From: Natrinema pellirubrum DSM 15624
GTDB lineage: Archaea > Halobacteriota > Halobacteria > Halobacteriales > Natrialbaceae
DNA: 64,000 bases
Direction: 5' to 3'
NCBI RefSeq assembly: GCF_000230735.2
Contig: NC_019962.1
Coordinates: 1,364,001-1,428,000, forward strand
The position numbers and the translations under genes are program-made. Position 1 is the first letter of the stretch, and each line of letters starts with the position of its first letter. This document shows positions 25,047 through 34,072 of the stretch, one piece after another. The notes under the pieces were generated by a model. That model was not told where the DNA came from and made no database searches. It saw only the letters and a program-made list of their open reading frames with translations.

Positions 25047-26147
25047 TCAGTCGAAGTACGCCGCCAACCGCCGGGCTGCCTCCTCGACGCGCGGGGTCAC
25101 GAGGGCAAAGCGCAGCCACTCGGATCGGGAGTCCCCGAACGCCTCGCCGGGCATCCCCGCGACGCCGGCCTCGTCGATCAGGCGCTCGACGTTTGCGAGC
25201 GTCCCGGGGTAGCCGTCGAAGCGTGCCATCACGTAAAACGAGCCCTGTGGCGTCGTATACTCGGCACCGGCGGCCTCGAGCGCGTCGGTGAAGGTGTCGA
25301 CGCGCTCGCGGAGCAATTCACGATTGCGCTCGTAGTAGTCGGGGCCCGTCTCGCGGAAGGCCTTCAGGGCCGCGTACTGGCCGGGGCGGGTCGTGGCGAC
25401 GTTGACCAGCATGTGGCGGCTCTTGGCGTCCGCGACCAGTTCCGGCGGGAAGATCACGTAGCCGACCCGCAGACCGGTGACGGCCATCGATTTCGAGACG
25501 GCGTTCGTGACGATCCGGTGAGTCGATTCCGTCTCGAGCGCGCTCGCGAACTGGCCGGAGAGGTCGTAGTGGTCGTAGACCTCGTCGCTGATGAGAACGG
25601 CGTCGTGGTCCTCGGCGACGGCGACGAGTTCCCGCATCGTCTCGGCGGGGTAGACCGCGCCGGTGGGATTGTTCGGCGTGTTTACGACGATCGCGGCCGT
25701 CTCGTCGCTCGCGGCCGCGCGGACTGCCGCGGGATCGAGTTGTCCCTCCGCGCCGGCCGCGACGTACCGCTGGGTGCCCCCGAGCATCGTCGTCTTGCCC
25801 GGATAGTAGGAGTAGACGGGATCGGTCAGCAGGATTTCGTCCCCGGCGTCGCGCTCGAGGGCCCGCGCCATCGCGAGGTAGTTGGCCTCGCCCGCGCCGT
25901 TGGTGACGACGATCTGGGCGGCGTCGACGCCGCGCCGGGCGGCGATCTCCTCGCGCAGTTCGGACAGCCCCTCGCTGGCTGGATACTGGAACCGGTCGGG
26001 ATCGAAGTCGGCGTACTCGCGCAGGCCGTCCCGGAGCGCCTCCGGGGGCTCCCAGTCGGGGTTGCCGCTGACCATGTCGACCACGTCGCGGTCCGCCGCG
26101 TCCGCGTACTCCATCACGTGGAAGAAAAGCGGCGTTTCGTAGTCCAT
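25047..26147 (-). CDS. PLP-dependent aminotransferase, class I/II
   Basis: 366-aa fold-type I aminotransferase. Motifs include VVTNGAGEANYL (cofactor phosphate region), NTPNNPTGAVYP, ISDEVYDHYDL (the Asp that contacts the PLP nitrogen), the Schiff-base Lys in SKSMAVTGLRVGY, and LRFALVTPRVEEAARRL at the end. It resembles archaeal aspartate/aromatic aminotransferases; the amino acid cannot be assigned. The start at 26147 (MDYETPLFFHVMEY) is at the natural domain boundary. It is divergent from the CinA-C gene with 109 bp between starts. Confidence 0.88.
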   Translation of the reverse strand: MDYETPLFFHVMEYADAADRDVVDMVSGNPDWEPPEALRDGLREYADFDPDRFQYPASEGLSELREEIAARRGVDAAQIVVTNGAGEANYLAMARALERDAGDEILLTDPVYSYYPGKTTMLGGTQRYVAAGAEGQLDPAAVRAAASDETAAIVVNTPNNPTGAVYPAETMRELVAVAEDHDAVLISDEVYDHYDLSGQFASALETESTHRIVTNAVSKSMAVTGLRVGYVIFPPELVADAKSRHMLVNVATTRPGQYAALKAFRETGPDYYERNRELLRERVDTFTDALEAAGAEYTTPQGSFYVMARFDGYPGTLANVERLIDEAGVAGMPGEAFGDSRSEWLRFALVTPRVEEAARRLAAYFD

Positions 26148-26256
26148 GCGGCCCACTGGGGCGACGGCCACCGTTTGTCTTTCCGTTTCCGGCGGTACTC
26201 GCGAGGTGACGACCCGGACCCTCGCTTTGACAACGACCGCGTCCGTCGACCCGCAT

Positions 26257-26769
26257 ATGAACGACGACATCGACCGCGAGCTGCCGATGGCCGTCGGCGA
26301 CGCGCTTCGCGACCGCGAGGAGCTGCTCGCAGTCGCCGAGTCCTGTACCGGCGGGCTGATCGGCGCCGCGATCACGGCCGTGCCGGGCGCGAGCGACTAC
26401 TTCGATTCGGGGTTGACGACCTACGCCTACGACGCCAAGCGCCGCCATCTCGGCGTCAGTCGCGAGTCGCTCGACGACCACGGCGCGGTCTCGGAACCCG
26501 TCGCCCGCGAGATGGCACAGGGGATCCGGGACGTGACCGATGTCACCTGGGGCGTCGCGACGACCGGCGTCGCCGGTCCCACCGGCGGGACCGAGGCGAA
26601 CCCGGTCGGCACCGTCTACATCGGCGTCGCCCACGCCGCCCCGTGGGACAGCGGGGACTCCTACACCACCGTCTCCCGGTACGTCTTCGACGGCGACCGG
26701 GCCGAAATCCGCGCGAAGACCGTCGATCAAGCCCTCGAGGACCTGCTCGCCGAACTCGAGGCGCGGTGA
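26257..26769 (+). CDS. pncC: CinA C-terminal domain protein (nicotinamide-nucleotide amidase)
   Basis: 170-aa standalone CinA-C/PncC domain. It deamidates nicotinamide mononucleotide in pyridine nucleotide salvage. Diagnostic sequences are AESCTGGLIGAAIT with the catalytic Ser, SGLTTYAYDAKRRHLGV and GVATTGVAGPTGGT. Length is typical of the single-domain form. The ATG at 26257 follows a non-coding upstream frame. Its 3' end lies 109 bp before the DUF457-like gene. Confidence 0.88.
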   Translation: MNDDIDRELPMAVGDALRDREELLAVAESCTGGLIGAAITAVPGASDYFDSGLTTYAYDAKRRHLGVSRESLDDHGAVSEPVAREMAQGIRDVTDVTWGVATTGVAGPTGGTEANPVGTVYIGVAHAAPWDSGDSYTTVSRYVFDGDRAEIRAKTVDQALEDLLAELEAR

Positions 26770-26878
26770 TCGGCCCGCGAGTCGCCTCCGACGGCCCCGC
26801 GCCGACGCGAGATCGGTTCGCAAACCTGACAGTCTCGAGAGAAAGCTATTCCCGGGTCGGTTCCCCAGAGTCGGGTGA

Positions 26879-27364
26879 ATGAACAAGAAGGGACACGTGT
26901 TGAACGCCGTGCTGTTGAGCATCGGGCTGGGGTATCTGCTCGAGCCATCGGGGAGTCTGGAGACGTTCAGAACCATCGCGATGATCGGCGTGCCGGTGAC
27001 GCTGGGGGCGCTCTTTCCGGACGTCGACACCGCCTTCGGCAAACACCGGAAGACGCTGCACAACCTGCCGATCCTCCTTGGCTTTCTGGCCTTTCCGTAC
27101 GTCTTCGGGAACCTCGAGTACGTCTGGGTCGGCGTCCTGACCCATTACGTCCTCGACGTAGCGGGGAGCAAGCGCGGGATCGCGTTGTTTTATCCGCTCT
27201 GGAAGAAGGAGTTCGGGCTGCCCATCGGGGTCGCAGTCAGCAGCAAGCGCGCCGACCTCATGATGGTGATCGTCACCGTCGCCGAACTCGCACTGGTCGC
27301 GCTGGTCGTCTTTCGGGTTCCACAGTGGGGATTCGAGCTGGGTCGGCAGGGGCTCGGGCTGTAA
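26879..27364 (+). CDS. Membrane-bound metal-dependent hydrolase-like protein (YdjM/DUF457)
   Basis: 161 aa with about four TM segments. The opening NKKGHVLNAVLLSIGLGYL and the LGALFPDVDTAFGKHRKTLHN block carry the conserved His and Asp residues of the YdjM/DUF457 family of predicted membrane hydrolases. LTHYVLDV supplies a later His/Asp pair. Biochemical function is not established for the family. A second relative lies at 58055-58639. The stop is 19 bp from that of the convergent SMR gene. Confidence 0.82.
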   Translation: MNKKGHVLNAVLLSIGLGYLLEPSGSLETFRTIAMIGVPVTLGALFPDVDTAFGKHRKTLHNLPILLGFLAFPYVFGNLEYVWVGVLTHYVLDVAGSKRGIALFYPLWKKEFGLPIGVAVSSKRADLMMVIVTVAELALVALVVFRVPQWGFELGRQGLGL

Positions 27365-27383
27365 CGGGTTCGCTATCCCACTG

Positions 27384-27707
27384 TCACGGCCCGCCGCTGA
27401 CGAGATGGAGCCCGACGATCCCGACGACGATCAGGCCGATGAACCCGATTCTGGCGAGCGTCGCGGGCTCGTCGAAGAGGACGATTCCGAGCGATGCGGT
27501 CCCGACGGCCCCGATACCCGTCCAGACCGCATAGGCCGTCCCGACTGGAAGCTCTTCGACGGCCCGCGCGAGGAAGACGACGCTGACGAGCATCGCGACC
27601 CCGGTCACGAGCGTGGGCACTGGCCGCGAGAGGCCGTCGGAGTACGCGAGTCCGATCGCCCACGCGATCTCGAAACAACCGGCGACGAACAGGAGGGGCC
27701 ACGACAT
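27384..27707 (-). CDS. sugE: SMR-family exporter, SugE/Gdx-like
   Basis: 107-aa four-TM protein. Glu13 in AGCFEIAWAIGL is the essential proton/substrate-coupling residue, and PVGTAYAVWTGIGAVGTA matches the SugE/Gdx branch, whose members export guanidinium, more closely than the EmrE drug-efflux branch. The final TM ends VVGIVGLHLVSG. It functions as an antiparallel dimer in the family. No partner SMR subunit is adjacent, which suits a homodimeric Gdx. No guanidine riboswitch is visible upstream. Confidence 0.9.
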   Translation of the reverse strand: MSWPLLFVAGCFEIAWAIGLAYSDGLSRPVPTLVTGVAMLVSVVFLARAVEELPVGTAYAVWTGIGAVGTASLGIVLFDEPATLARIGFIGLIVVGIVGLHLVSGGP

Positions 27708-27773
27708 GCCATCGATGGTATCGATCCGCGGCGAGTATAGCTTCCGTTCTCGAGCGATGCGGCCGGGAGCGAG

Positions 27774-28742
27774 CTACCGGTTCGGCGTCCACTCCTCGCA
27801 GGCGTCCATGTCGTCCATGGCCGTCTCGTGGCGGGCACAGTAGGGGACCATCCCCTCCGAGGAGCGGACGTACTCGAAGTGTTCGCAGTTCCCGCAGTAG
27901 CGGTCCGTCGGCTCGGTCGGGCCCGCGGACTCGGATTCGACGATCTCGGCGTCGCCGCCCTCGAGCGGCGAGGAGATGTCCGAAGCCGCCGAGCCGCCGT
28001 CGCTGGTCGCAGCGCCGACGGTTCGCCCGGTGGCGCCGGTCGATCGCGATGCAGTCGCCGATCGGGTCGTGGTCCGGCCATCGGCCGGGGCCTCCTCGTA
28101 GGACAGCGACGTGCCGTCCGCGTCGGCATCCGCGTTGGTCTGTGTCTCGACGTCACCGTCGGGGGTCCCGCCGAGGAAGCCGATCCCGCCCAGACCGCCG
28201 TCATCGTTGCTCTCCTCGACCTCGAGGACGGTCCTGTTGTGGCGGGTGACGTTCATCTCGAGGTTCCCGCCGGGATCGTTGCGCCGTTTGAACGTAGCGA
28301 CGGCGGCGAACAGACACCAGATCGCGGGGAGGAGTCCGAGCAGGTAGACCACCGAGACCTCGAAGGTCAGTTGCTGGCCGTAGTTGCGCCAGTGGTGGGG
28401 GTAGGCGTACCAGAAGAGCGCGACCCCGAGCAGGCAGAGGCTCACGCTGATCGCGGCCGCGGCCTGGACGCGACGGCTGGCCGGCAATACGATGAAGACG
28501 CCGACGAGGGCCGTCGGGACGGCGAGGCCGGCCAACACCCCCGCGGCGCGGACGGTCGCGTACTGGGCCGCCATCCCGCTCGAGAGAGCAGCCGCGTATC
28601 CGCCGACGAGGTCGGTCGTGGCCGCAAGGACGGCCACGACGGCCAGGATCGCACCGAGGATCACGAGCGTCGTGCCGGCGTACAGCCGGCGACTCGTCAC
28701 CCCCGATGCGGTCCCGTCGTAGACCTCCGTCAGGCTAGTCAT
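27774..28742 (-). CDS. Four-TM haloarchaeal protein with C-terminal zinc-ribbon-like tail
   Basis: 322 aa. About four TM helices lie in residues 18-165. A long low-complexity Thr/Ser/Asp-rich cytosolic linker (about 190-275) follows, and then a Cys/His cluster: YCGNCEHFEYV, PYCARHETAMDDMDACEEW. The cluster looks like a small zinc-binding module. It resembles a haloarchaea-specific domain family of unknown function (I think DUF7139, unsure). The start at 28742 is inferred from the domain boundary; the next few upstream codons are open as well. Confidence 0.78.
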   Translation of the reverse strand: MTSLTEVYDGTASGVTSRRLYAGTTLVILGAILAVVAVLAATTDLVGGYAAALSSGMAAQYATVRAAGVLAGLAVPTALVGVFIVLPASRRVQAAAAISVSLCLLGVALFWYAYPHHWRNYGQQLTFEVSVVYLLGLLPAIWCLFAAVATFKRRNDPGGNLEMNVTRHNRTVLEVEESNDDGGLGGIGFLGGTPDGDVETQTNADADADGTSLSYEEAPADGRTTTRSATASRSTGATGRTVGAATSDGGSAASDISSPLEGGDAEIVESESAGPTEPTDRYCGNCEHFEYVRSSEGMVPYCARHETAMDDMDACEEWTPNR

Positions 28743-28978
28743 ACGAGCCCGTTCGATGTCCTCCCACAAAACGATACGTCAGACACCTTTCGGATCATAG
28801 AGGGATCGAGGGTCGTCGACGGATCGGCGGGTATTGTACGGGGTGGGTATCCAGCCGGGTCGCCAGGTGGCCATCCCGATCGCACCGCGTTCTGTCGACC
28901 ACCCATTACGGCCGTGTACCCGCTCCCGTGATCCGTGGAAGCGAAAGCTTGAATCACTGCGCTCGCAAACGACTGGCC

Positions 28979-29266
28979 ATGAGCGACGACGACGAGGACG
29001 CGGAGCCAGCCGTCGAACTCGGATCACACACGCCCGTCGAGGGCGCACCGCTTGCCCGCGTGAGTTCGCGGCTGACCTGGCCCAAGGAGAAAAGCGAGGT
29101 GGAGCGAATGGAGGGCGAGTCGGTCCTTCGGACGCCGGACGGTCCCCGCGAGCTATCGACGATCCTCGAGTCGGTCGACGAAACGTACTTCCAGCGCAAA
29201 CGGGAGTTCGAGGGCCACGTCCGGGACGTGATCGGGACCGGCCCGATTCCGACCGCCGACGAGTAA
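28979..29266 (+). CDS. DUF5789-family small haloarchaeal protein
   Basis: 95-aa acidic protein. An N-terminal MSDDDEDAEPAVELG leads to RLTWPKEKSEVERM, VLRTPDGPRELSTILES, YFQRKREFEGHVRDVIG and TGPIPTAD, the block order of the haloarchaeal family DUF5789. Function unknown. The CPBP-like gene starts 4 nt after its stop, so the two are co-transcribed. The start at 28979 fits the family N-terminus; the upstream ATG at 28928 adds codons of poor composition. Confidence 0.8.
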   Translation: MSDDDEDAEPAVELGSHTPVEGAPLARVSSRLTWPKEKSEVERMEGESVLRTPDGPRELSTILESVDETYFQRKREFEGHVRDVIGTGPIPTADE

Positions 29267-29270
29267 CACC

Positions 29271-29966
29271 GTGGGATCCGAGTCGGATCGACGCGCTGTG
29301 CGCTGGCTTCGCCAGCGGTTGAGCCTCTCCTGGGTACAGAAGTCGTTACTGCTCGGAGCGCTCCTGACGGCCCTGTGGATGCGGTTCGTCCCCGACAGGC
29401 TGGACGATCGACTCCTCGTGGACGGCATCCTCCTGATCGGCGGGCCGCTCGCACTGGGGCTGTCCCACGGACGACACGTCGGGTGGCGGGTCGACCGGAC
29501 AGCGGTCAGGAACGCGGCCCTGCTCGGACTGTTCGTGTTGCCGTTCTATCTCGTCGGCTCGACGTTGCCGACGATCCGCGCGTACTACCCGATCTGGGAG
29601 ACGTCGGCCGCGCCGGCCGCGTTCGTCCCCCACGCGATCAAGCTGTTCGTCCTCGCACTGGCCGCCGAGACCTACTATCGGGGGCTGTTGTGTGTCGGGG
29701 TCAGGGAACTGGGCTTCGGCGCGGTGTTTATCAGCCCCGTCGTCTACATGCTTCACCACACGTCGAAGCCGCCGATCGAGTTCCTGCTGTCGGGGCCGAC
29801 CGACGTCCTGTTCGGTGCCGTCGACTACACCTCAGACTCGATTCTCCCCTCCGTGGTCGCCCACGGCGGCGGGCTCGTCTTACTGGACTGGTTGGTGATT
29901 CACGAGCCGCTGTTCGATCCGGCCCCGGTCCTGCACGTCCTCGAGGCACTCCCGCTCCCGATCTAA
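29271..29966 (+). CDS. CPBP-family intramembrane protease-like protein (variant motif)
   Basis: 231 aa with about six TM helices and a GTG start at 29271, immediately after the DUF5789 gene. CPBP (CAAX protease/bacteriocin-processing) motifs are recognisable but altered: AETYYRGLL replaces the usual EExxxR, VYMLHHTSK takes the FxxxH place, and VVAHGGGLVLLDW the HxxxB place. An ordered loop PPIEFLLSGPTDVLFGAVDY sits between the last two. It is probably a membrane protease or a non-catalytic relative; coupling to the DUF5789 protein is suggested by the 4-nt spacing. Confidence 0.75.
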   Translation: MGSESDRRAVRWLRQRLSLSWVQKSLLLGALLTALWMRFVPDRLDDRLLVDGILLIGGPLALGLSHGRHVGWRVDRTAVRNAALLGLFVLPFYLVGSTLPTIRAYYPIWETSAAPAAFVPHAIKLFVLALAAETYYRGLLCVGVRELGFGAVFISPVVYMLHHTSKPPIEFLLSGPTDVLFGAVDYTSDSILPSVVAHGGGLVLLDWLVIHEPLFDPAPVLHVLEALPLPI

Positions 29967-30004
29967 CGATCCTTTCGCCGCGGCTAACAGTATAGAATAC
30001 CAAC

Positions 30005-30011
30005 ACTTATG
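30005..30011 (+). promoter_or_regulatory. TATA-like box of the AI-2E family transporter gene
   Basis: ACTTATG centred 27 nt upstream of the ATG at 30035. It supports leaderless initiation at that Met instead of the one 6 nt upstream. Confidence 0.55.
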
Positions 30012-30034
30012 GCCGCCAGCCGTGAGGATTGCGT

Positions 30035-31111
30035 ATGGACGCCCGGACGTCGTTTTTCGCCCTCCTCGTCTCCGTCCTCGCCGGCGTCGCCGCCCTGTTG
30101 GTCCGCCCGCTGCTCGAGTACGTCCTCGGTGCCTGCCTGCTCGCGGTCGTCCTCCGACCCGCGTACGAACGGCTAGCACCGCGGCTCGGCGAGCGTCTCG
30201 CCGCGCTCGCACTGACCGCCTTCGTGATCGTCGCCGGCCTCGTGCCGCTCGCGCTCGTCTCGCTCATCGTCGTTCGAACGACTGCCTCGACGCTCGAGAA
30301 CGTCTCGATCGAGGGGATCACCGCGTACGGGAGCGAGGTGGCACGTACCGAACTCGGTATCGAAGCGGAGTCGGTGGCAGTCGTCGAATCGGCACTGCAG
30401 GCACGGGTCCAGGAGATGGGGTCTAATGTCGTAGACGTTACGCTCGAACAGTCGGTCTGGCTCCTCTCGACGGCCGTCGACGTCGCGATCGGAACGGTCG
30501 CGTTCGTGTTTTTGCTGTACTATCTGCTCGTCGACGGGCCCGCATTGCTCGCCTGGCTGCGCCGGACGGTCCCGCTCGAGGCGGCCGTCCTCGACGAGTT
30601 GTTCGCTGAGGTCCACACGGTCACGTGGGCAGTGCTTCGCAGTCACGTTCTCGTGGCGGTGGTGCAGGGAACGCTCGGCGGGATCGGATTGGCTCTGCTC
30701 GGCGTGCCCTCCGCGACCGTCTTGGCGGTGGTCCTGTTGTTCGCGTCGTTCCTGCCGACGGTCGGTGTCTGGCTCGTCTGGGGACCGGTTACGATCGCCC
30801 ACGCGACCGCGGACGGGCCGGCGAGCGGGGCCGTCCTGCTCGGCTATGGGCTCGTCGTGCTGGCCGTCGCCGACTACTACCTCCGATCGATCCTCGTCGA
30901 TCGCCGGTCCGGGCTCCATCCGGCCCTGGCCTTGCTCGGCGTCATCGGCGGGGTTTCGCTCTTTGGCATCGTCGGCCTGTTCGCCGGCCCGGTGATCCTC
31001 GGGGCGTTCGTCGCCGCGTTGCGGGTCGCGAACCGCCGTCTCGAGCCGGTCTCGACCGAGTCGGGAACCGAGATCGAACGGGACTCCCCGATCGTCGAGA
31101 CGGAGCGATAA
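30035..31111 (+). CDS. AI-2E/PerM family membrane transporter
   Basis: 358 aa with seven to eight TM helices in the family pattern: an N-terminal pair, a soluble middle (about 100-150) and a C-terminal bundle ending GIVGLFAGPVILGAFVAALRVA. The central PSATVLAVVLLFASFLPTVGVWLVWGP-type region matches the PF01594 signature. Members include the TqsA quorum-signal exporter and Na+/H+ antiporters of the UPF0118 group. In haloarchaea the cargo is unknown and an ion-transport role is plausible. It converges on nhaC, with only 6 bp between stops. Confidence 0.85.
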   Translation: MDARTSFFALLVSVLAGVAALLVRPLLEYVLGACLLAVVLRPAYERLAPRLGERLAALALTAFVIVAGLVPLALVSLIVVRTTASTLENVSIEGITAYGSEVARTELGIEAESVAVVESALQARVQEMGSNVVDVTLEQSVWLLSTAVDVAIGTVAFVFLLYYLLVDGPALLAWLRRTVPLEAAVLDELFAEVHTVTWAVLRSHVLVAVVQGTLGGIGLALLGVPSATVLAVVLLFASFLPTVGVWLVWGPVTIAHATADGPASGAVLLGYGLVVLAVADYYLRSILVDRRSGLHPALALLGVIGGVSLFGIVGLFAGPVILGAFVAALRVANRRLEPVSTESGTEIERDSPIVETER

Positions 31112-31117
31112 ACGCGC

Positions 31118-32554
31118 TCAGTCGGCGTAGTTGGGCTGCTCGCGCCGACTCGTCGTCGGCACGCCCAGACCGGAAAACGCCATCACGAACAGCACGAGCG
31201 GCGACAACAGCCCGAACAGGTAAAACGGCGCGTACTCGAGGGTGGGGACGCCGGTCGCGGAGGCCATGAAGACGCCGCCGGCGTGCCAGGGGAGCAAGGC
31301 ACCGGTCGGCGTCCCGGCGGCCTCGACGGCCCGCGAGAGTTCCTCGCTGTCGAGGTCGAACTCTTCGTAGAGGTTCCGCAGCGTCAGCCCCGGCAGGACG
31401 ATGCTCATGTACTGTTGTGCGGTCAGCACGTTGACGAGGATCGCCGACGCGCCGGTGCCGGCGATCAGGCTCCCGGAACTGCGGACGCCCTGCGAGAGGC
31501 GATGGGCCAGCACCGCCAGGACGCCGGTCCGCTCGAGGAGGCCGCCGAGCGAGAGCGCGGCGACGACGACGGTGATCGTCCAGGCCGAGCCGGTGAGCCC
31601 GCCGGTCGCGAGGAGGTCGTTCACGAGGTCGGTCCCGGTTTCGGGAGCGGTTCCGCTCATGAAGACTTCCCAGGCGGCGACGAAGCCAGTGCCCTGCACC
31701 GCGATCGAGGTGATGACGCCGGCGAAGACGCCGGCGACGAGCGTCGGGAGCGCGGGGTAGCCATAGAGGGCCAGTCCGAAGGTGACCACGAGCGGCAGGA
31801 AGACGAGGACCGAGAGGTCGTACGCGCCCGCGATCGCGGTCTGGATCTCGACGACGCGGTCGGTCGGAATCTCGCCGGCGGCCTGCAGTCCGAGAACGGC
31901 GAACCCGGCCACGGAGAGGCCAAAGGCGACGGCCGTTCCCGTTCGCATGCGACGGATGTGGTCGTACAGCGGCGTGTTCGTCACGCCGGCCGCGAGGTTG
32001 GTCGTGTCCGACAGCGGCGACTGCTTGTCGCCGGCGTAGGCACCCGAAATGACCGCGCCGACGGTCATCGGTGCGGGAACGCCCAGCCCCGCGCCGATTC
32101 CCACGAACGCGACCCCGAGCGTCCCGACCGTGGTCCACGAGGAGCCGATCGAGAACGCCACGACAGCTGCCAGTATCGCCGCGACGGGCAGGAAGACCGA
32201 TGGCGTGAGCAGTTCGAGGCCGTAGTACATCATCGCCGGGATCGTTCCCGCCTCGACCCAGGTGGCGATCAGCGCGTAGATCGTAAAGATGATCAAAAGC
32301 GCCTGGATCCCCATCAGGAGGCCGTTTGCGACGCCGTCGGAGAGTTCGGGCCAGTCGTAGCCGAGATAGATGCCGAACGCGCCGACGAAGACGATACTCC
32401 ACAGCAGCGGGACGTGCGGATCGAGCCCGAGGACGGCCGATCCGACCCCGAGGAAGGCGACGACTGCGAAGACCGGAACGAGCGCGAGCGCGAACGACGG
32501 CCGCCGTTCGGGCGCTATGTCGTCGATCGTCGTCGGTGTGAAGTCGAATGTCAT
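31118..32554 (-). CDS. nhaC: NhaC-family Na+/H+ antiporter
   Basis: 478-aa antiporter with about twelve TM helices. The core reads GSSWTTVGTLGVAFVGIG followed by ISGAYAGDKQSPLSDTTNLA, the hallmark NhaC/ion-transporter motif with the conserved Asp/Ser cluster. TPTGALLPWHAGGVFMA is a second typical block. It exports Na+ using the proton gradient, a core salt-tolerance function. A TATA box (32577-32584) 26-27 nt upstream supports the start at 32554. The convergent AI-2E gene ends almost at its stop, so read-through antisense RNA is possible. Confidence 0.9.
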   Translation of the reverse strand: MTFDFTPTTIDDIAPERRPSFALALVPVFAVVAFLGVGSAVLGLDPHVPLLWSIVFVGAFGIYLGYDWPELSDGVANGLLMGIQALLIIFTIYALIATWVEAGTIPAMMYYGLELLTPSVFLPVAAILAAVVAFSIGSSWTTVGTLGVAFVGIGAGLGVPAPMTVGAVISGAYAGDKQSPLSDTTNLAAGVTNTPLYDHIRRMRTGTAVAFGLSVAGFAVLGLQAAGEIPTDRVVEIQTAIAGAYDLSVLVFLPLVVTFGLALYGYPALPTLVAGVFAGVITSIAVQGTGFVAAWEVFMSGTAPETGTDLVNDLLATGGLTGSAWTITVVVAALSLGGLLERTGVLAVLAHRLSQGVRSSGSLIAGTGASAILVNVLTAQQYMSIVLPGLTLRNLYEEFDLDSEELSRAVEAAGTPTGALLPWHAGGVFMASATGVPTLEYAPFYLFGLLSPLVLFVMAFSGLGVPTTSRREQPNYAD

Positions 32555-32576
32555 CGGCCGAGTTATGCATTTGGGG

Positions 32577-32584
32577 CATAAAAG
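32577..32584 (-). promoter_or_regulatory. TATA box of nhaC
   Basis: CTTTTATG on the minus strand, centred 26-27 nt upstream of the start at 32554. Fits a leaderless mRNA. Confidence 0.6.
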
Positions 32585-32739
32585 CTGAACGATTCATTAC
32601 TACAGAGCATGCACAGTGGTACCAGCGACCACATTCAGCAGCGGCTATATATCGCGCTCACAGTCACTTTTGGGGCGGCGGATCGAACGATGGAATCGTG
32701 TGCGTTCGCTCACACTGATCCGAAAACCGTCCCGTGATC

Positions 32740-32765
32740 GACCGCCGGTCGAAAACCGGCCGGTC
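32740..32765 (-). terminator. Hairpin 3' of nreA, terminator-like
   Basis: GACCGCCGG (32740-32748) pairs with CCGGCCGGTC (32756-32765), leaving one bulged C and the loop TCGAAAA. On the minus strand it is followed by GGACGGTTTTCG, a short T run. It sits 5 bp beyond the nreA stop. The wider 216-bp gap to nhaC also contains a plus-strand TATA-like CTATATATC at 32648-32656 with no gene behind it. Confidence 0.45.
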
Positions 32766-32770
32766 GGCGC

Positions 32771-34072
32771 TCAGGTTCGACTCGAGAAGGCGCTCAGGTT
32801 CGCCTGCAGTCCGGCCGCGAGTTCGGACTTGCGGCGCAGTCGGGCGAGCGGCACCGGCAACTGCGTCGCGACCTCCGAGACCGCGTCGTGGAAGGTTTCG
32901 GCCTCGCCGTACTGGCCCTCGAAGGCGTTGCGGACGCTCTCGCGGACCTGCCAGACGCCGACGGGAGCCCAGTAGTCATCGCTTACCTCCCGCAGGACGA
33001 GACACTTCGCCTGCCGGCCGATCGACTCGAGATACTCCAACACGCCCAGCCGGGCCGCGTAGTAGGCACCGGCGGTCTCCTCGACGTAGCTCGAGCGGCC
33101 CTCATAGCCCTCCGAGGCGCTGGCCATCCAGAGGTCGTCTTCGGGGTTTGGGTTCCAGATGCTGCCCGGCGCTTTCATTTCGACGAGTTCGAACTCCCAG
33201 TTGCCCGGCGCCAGGACGATCCAGTAGCGGTTACCGACGTATTCGTTGGCCCAGACCTGCACCTCGTCGATGCTGGGCGCGTTCCGAATGGACCCGCGCA
33301 GGAACTTCCCGACGGTGTCGTCGACGGCCGTGATCGACCACCGCGTCGGGACGAGCCGGCGCTGTTTCGTCTGTCCGAGCGCACCCGCGGAGAGGATCGA
33401 ATTGATCTCGTAGACGTCGAAGCCACGGCGATAGAGATAGGTCATCGCGCCCTCGGCCTGCCAGTCGTCGTCCTCTAAGGTCTTCTTGACCGGCCGCGGG
33501 ACGTGGGGGTTCTCGGTGAGGTCCGCGTTCCGGGCGTTGGCTCGAGGGCCCCGGGGCGTCGCAACGTCCGTTCCCGCGTCCAGTCCGAGGTCGGGCGTGT
33601 CGTCCAGCCCGATCTCTAAGTCGACCGGGCGATCGGCGATGGCGACCTCGCGCTGGACGCCGACGAAGCCGTCCCACGTGTCGTGGACCGAGGGGGTCAG
33701 CCGGCTCGCGATCGACGGCGAGTCGACGTTGGCCCGTTTGTTGGAGTTCAGGAGGCCGGTCCGGCGCTGGAGGACGTCGTCGATCGCGTACCCCTGTCGA
33801 TACCAGTCGCCATCGGTGACGTACTCTTCGGCGTCGCTTTCGTTGCCGACGGGCGAGAGCAGCCCGACGGGGATATCGGGGTAGTTCGACCGCCCGACGA
33901 AGATCGAGGGCGCGGTCGAGCCGACGAGCGTATCGCCGCTCAAGGCGTCGTCGAACTGCCGTTCGAACTCCTCCAAGTGGTCCGTGATCGCGTAGGATTT
34001 CTCCTTCGCGAGGCGGCGACGCTCGGCCTCCTCGTCGGGCTCTAACTCCTCGATGTAGTCGTCGAGGCGCAT
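32771..34072 (-). CDS. nreA: DNA repair protein NreA
   Basis: 433-aa archaeal Nre-family repair protein, reported in Haloferax to act with UvrABC on mitomycin C damage through PCNA. Signatures are PSIFVGRSNYPDIPVGLLSP (residues about 55-75), RRGFDVYEINSILSAGALGQ, RRLVPTRWSITAVDD and WQVRESVRNAFEG. The C-terminus contains QANLSAF (Gln423, Leu426, Phe429), a PCNA-interacting PIP box. The start at 34072 (MRLDDYIEELEPDEE) matches the haloarchaeal N-terminus. Its ATG follows directly on the stop of a 43-codon ORF that carries the only good promoter. Confidence 0.93.
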   Translation of the reverse strand: MRLDDYIEELEPDEEAERRRLAKEKSYAITDHLEEFERQFDDALSGDTLVGSTAPSIFVGRSNYPDIPVGLLSPVGNESDAEEYVTDGDWYRQGYAIDDVLQRRTGLLNSNKRANVDSPSIASRLTPSVHDTWDGFVGVQREVAIADRPVDLEIGLDDTPDLGLDAGTDVATPRGPRANARNADLTENPHVPRPVKKTLEDDDWQAEGAMTYLYRRGFDVYEINSILSAGALGQTKQRRLVPTRWSITAVDDTVGKFLRGSIRNAPSIDEVQVWANEYVGNRYWIVLAPGNWEFELVEMKAPGSIWNPNPEDDLWMASASEGYEGRSSYVEETAGAYYAARLGVLEYLESIGRQAKCLVLREVSDDYWAPVGVWQVRESVRNAFEGQYGEAETFHDAVSEVATQLPVPLARLRRKSELAAGLQANLSAFSSRT

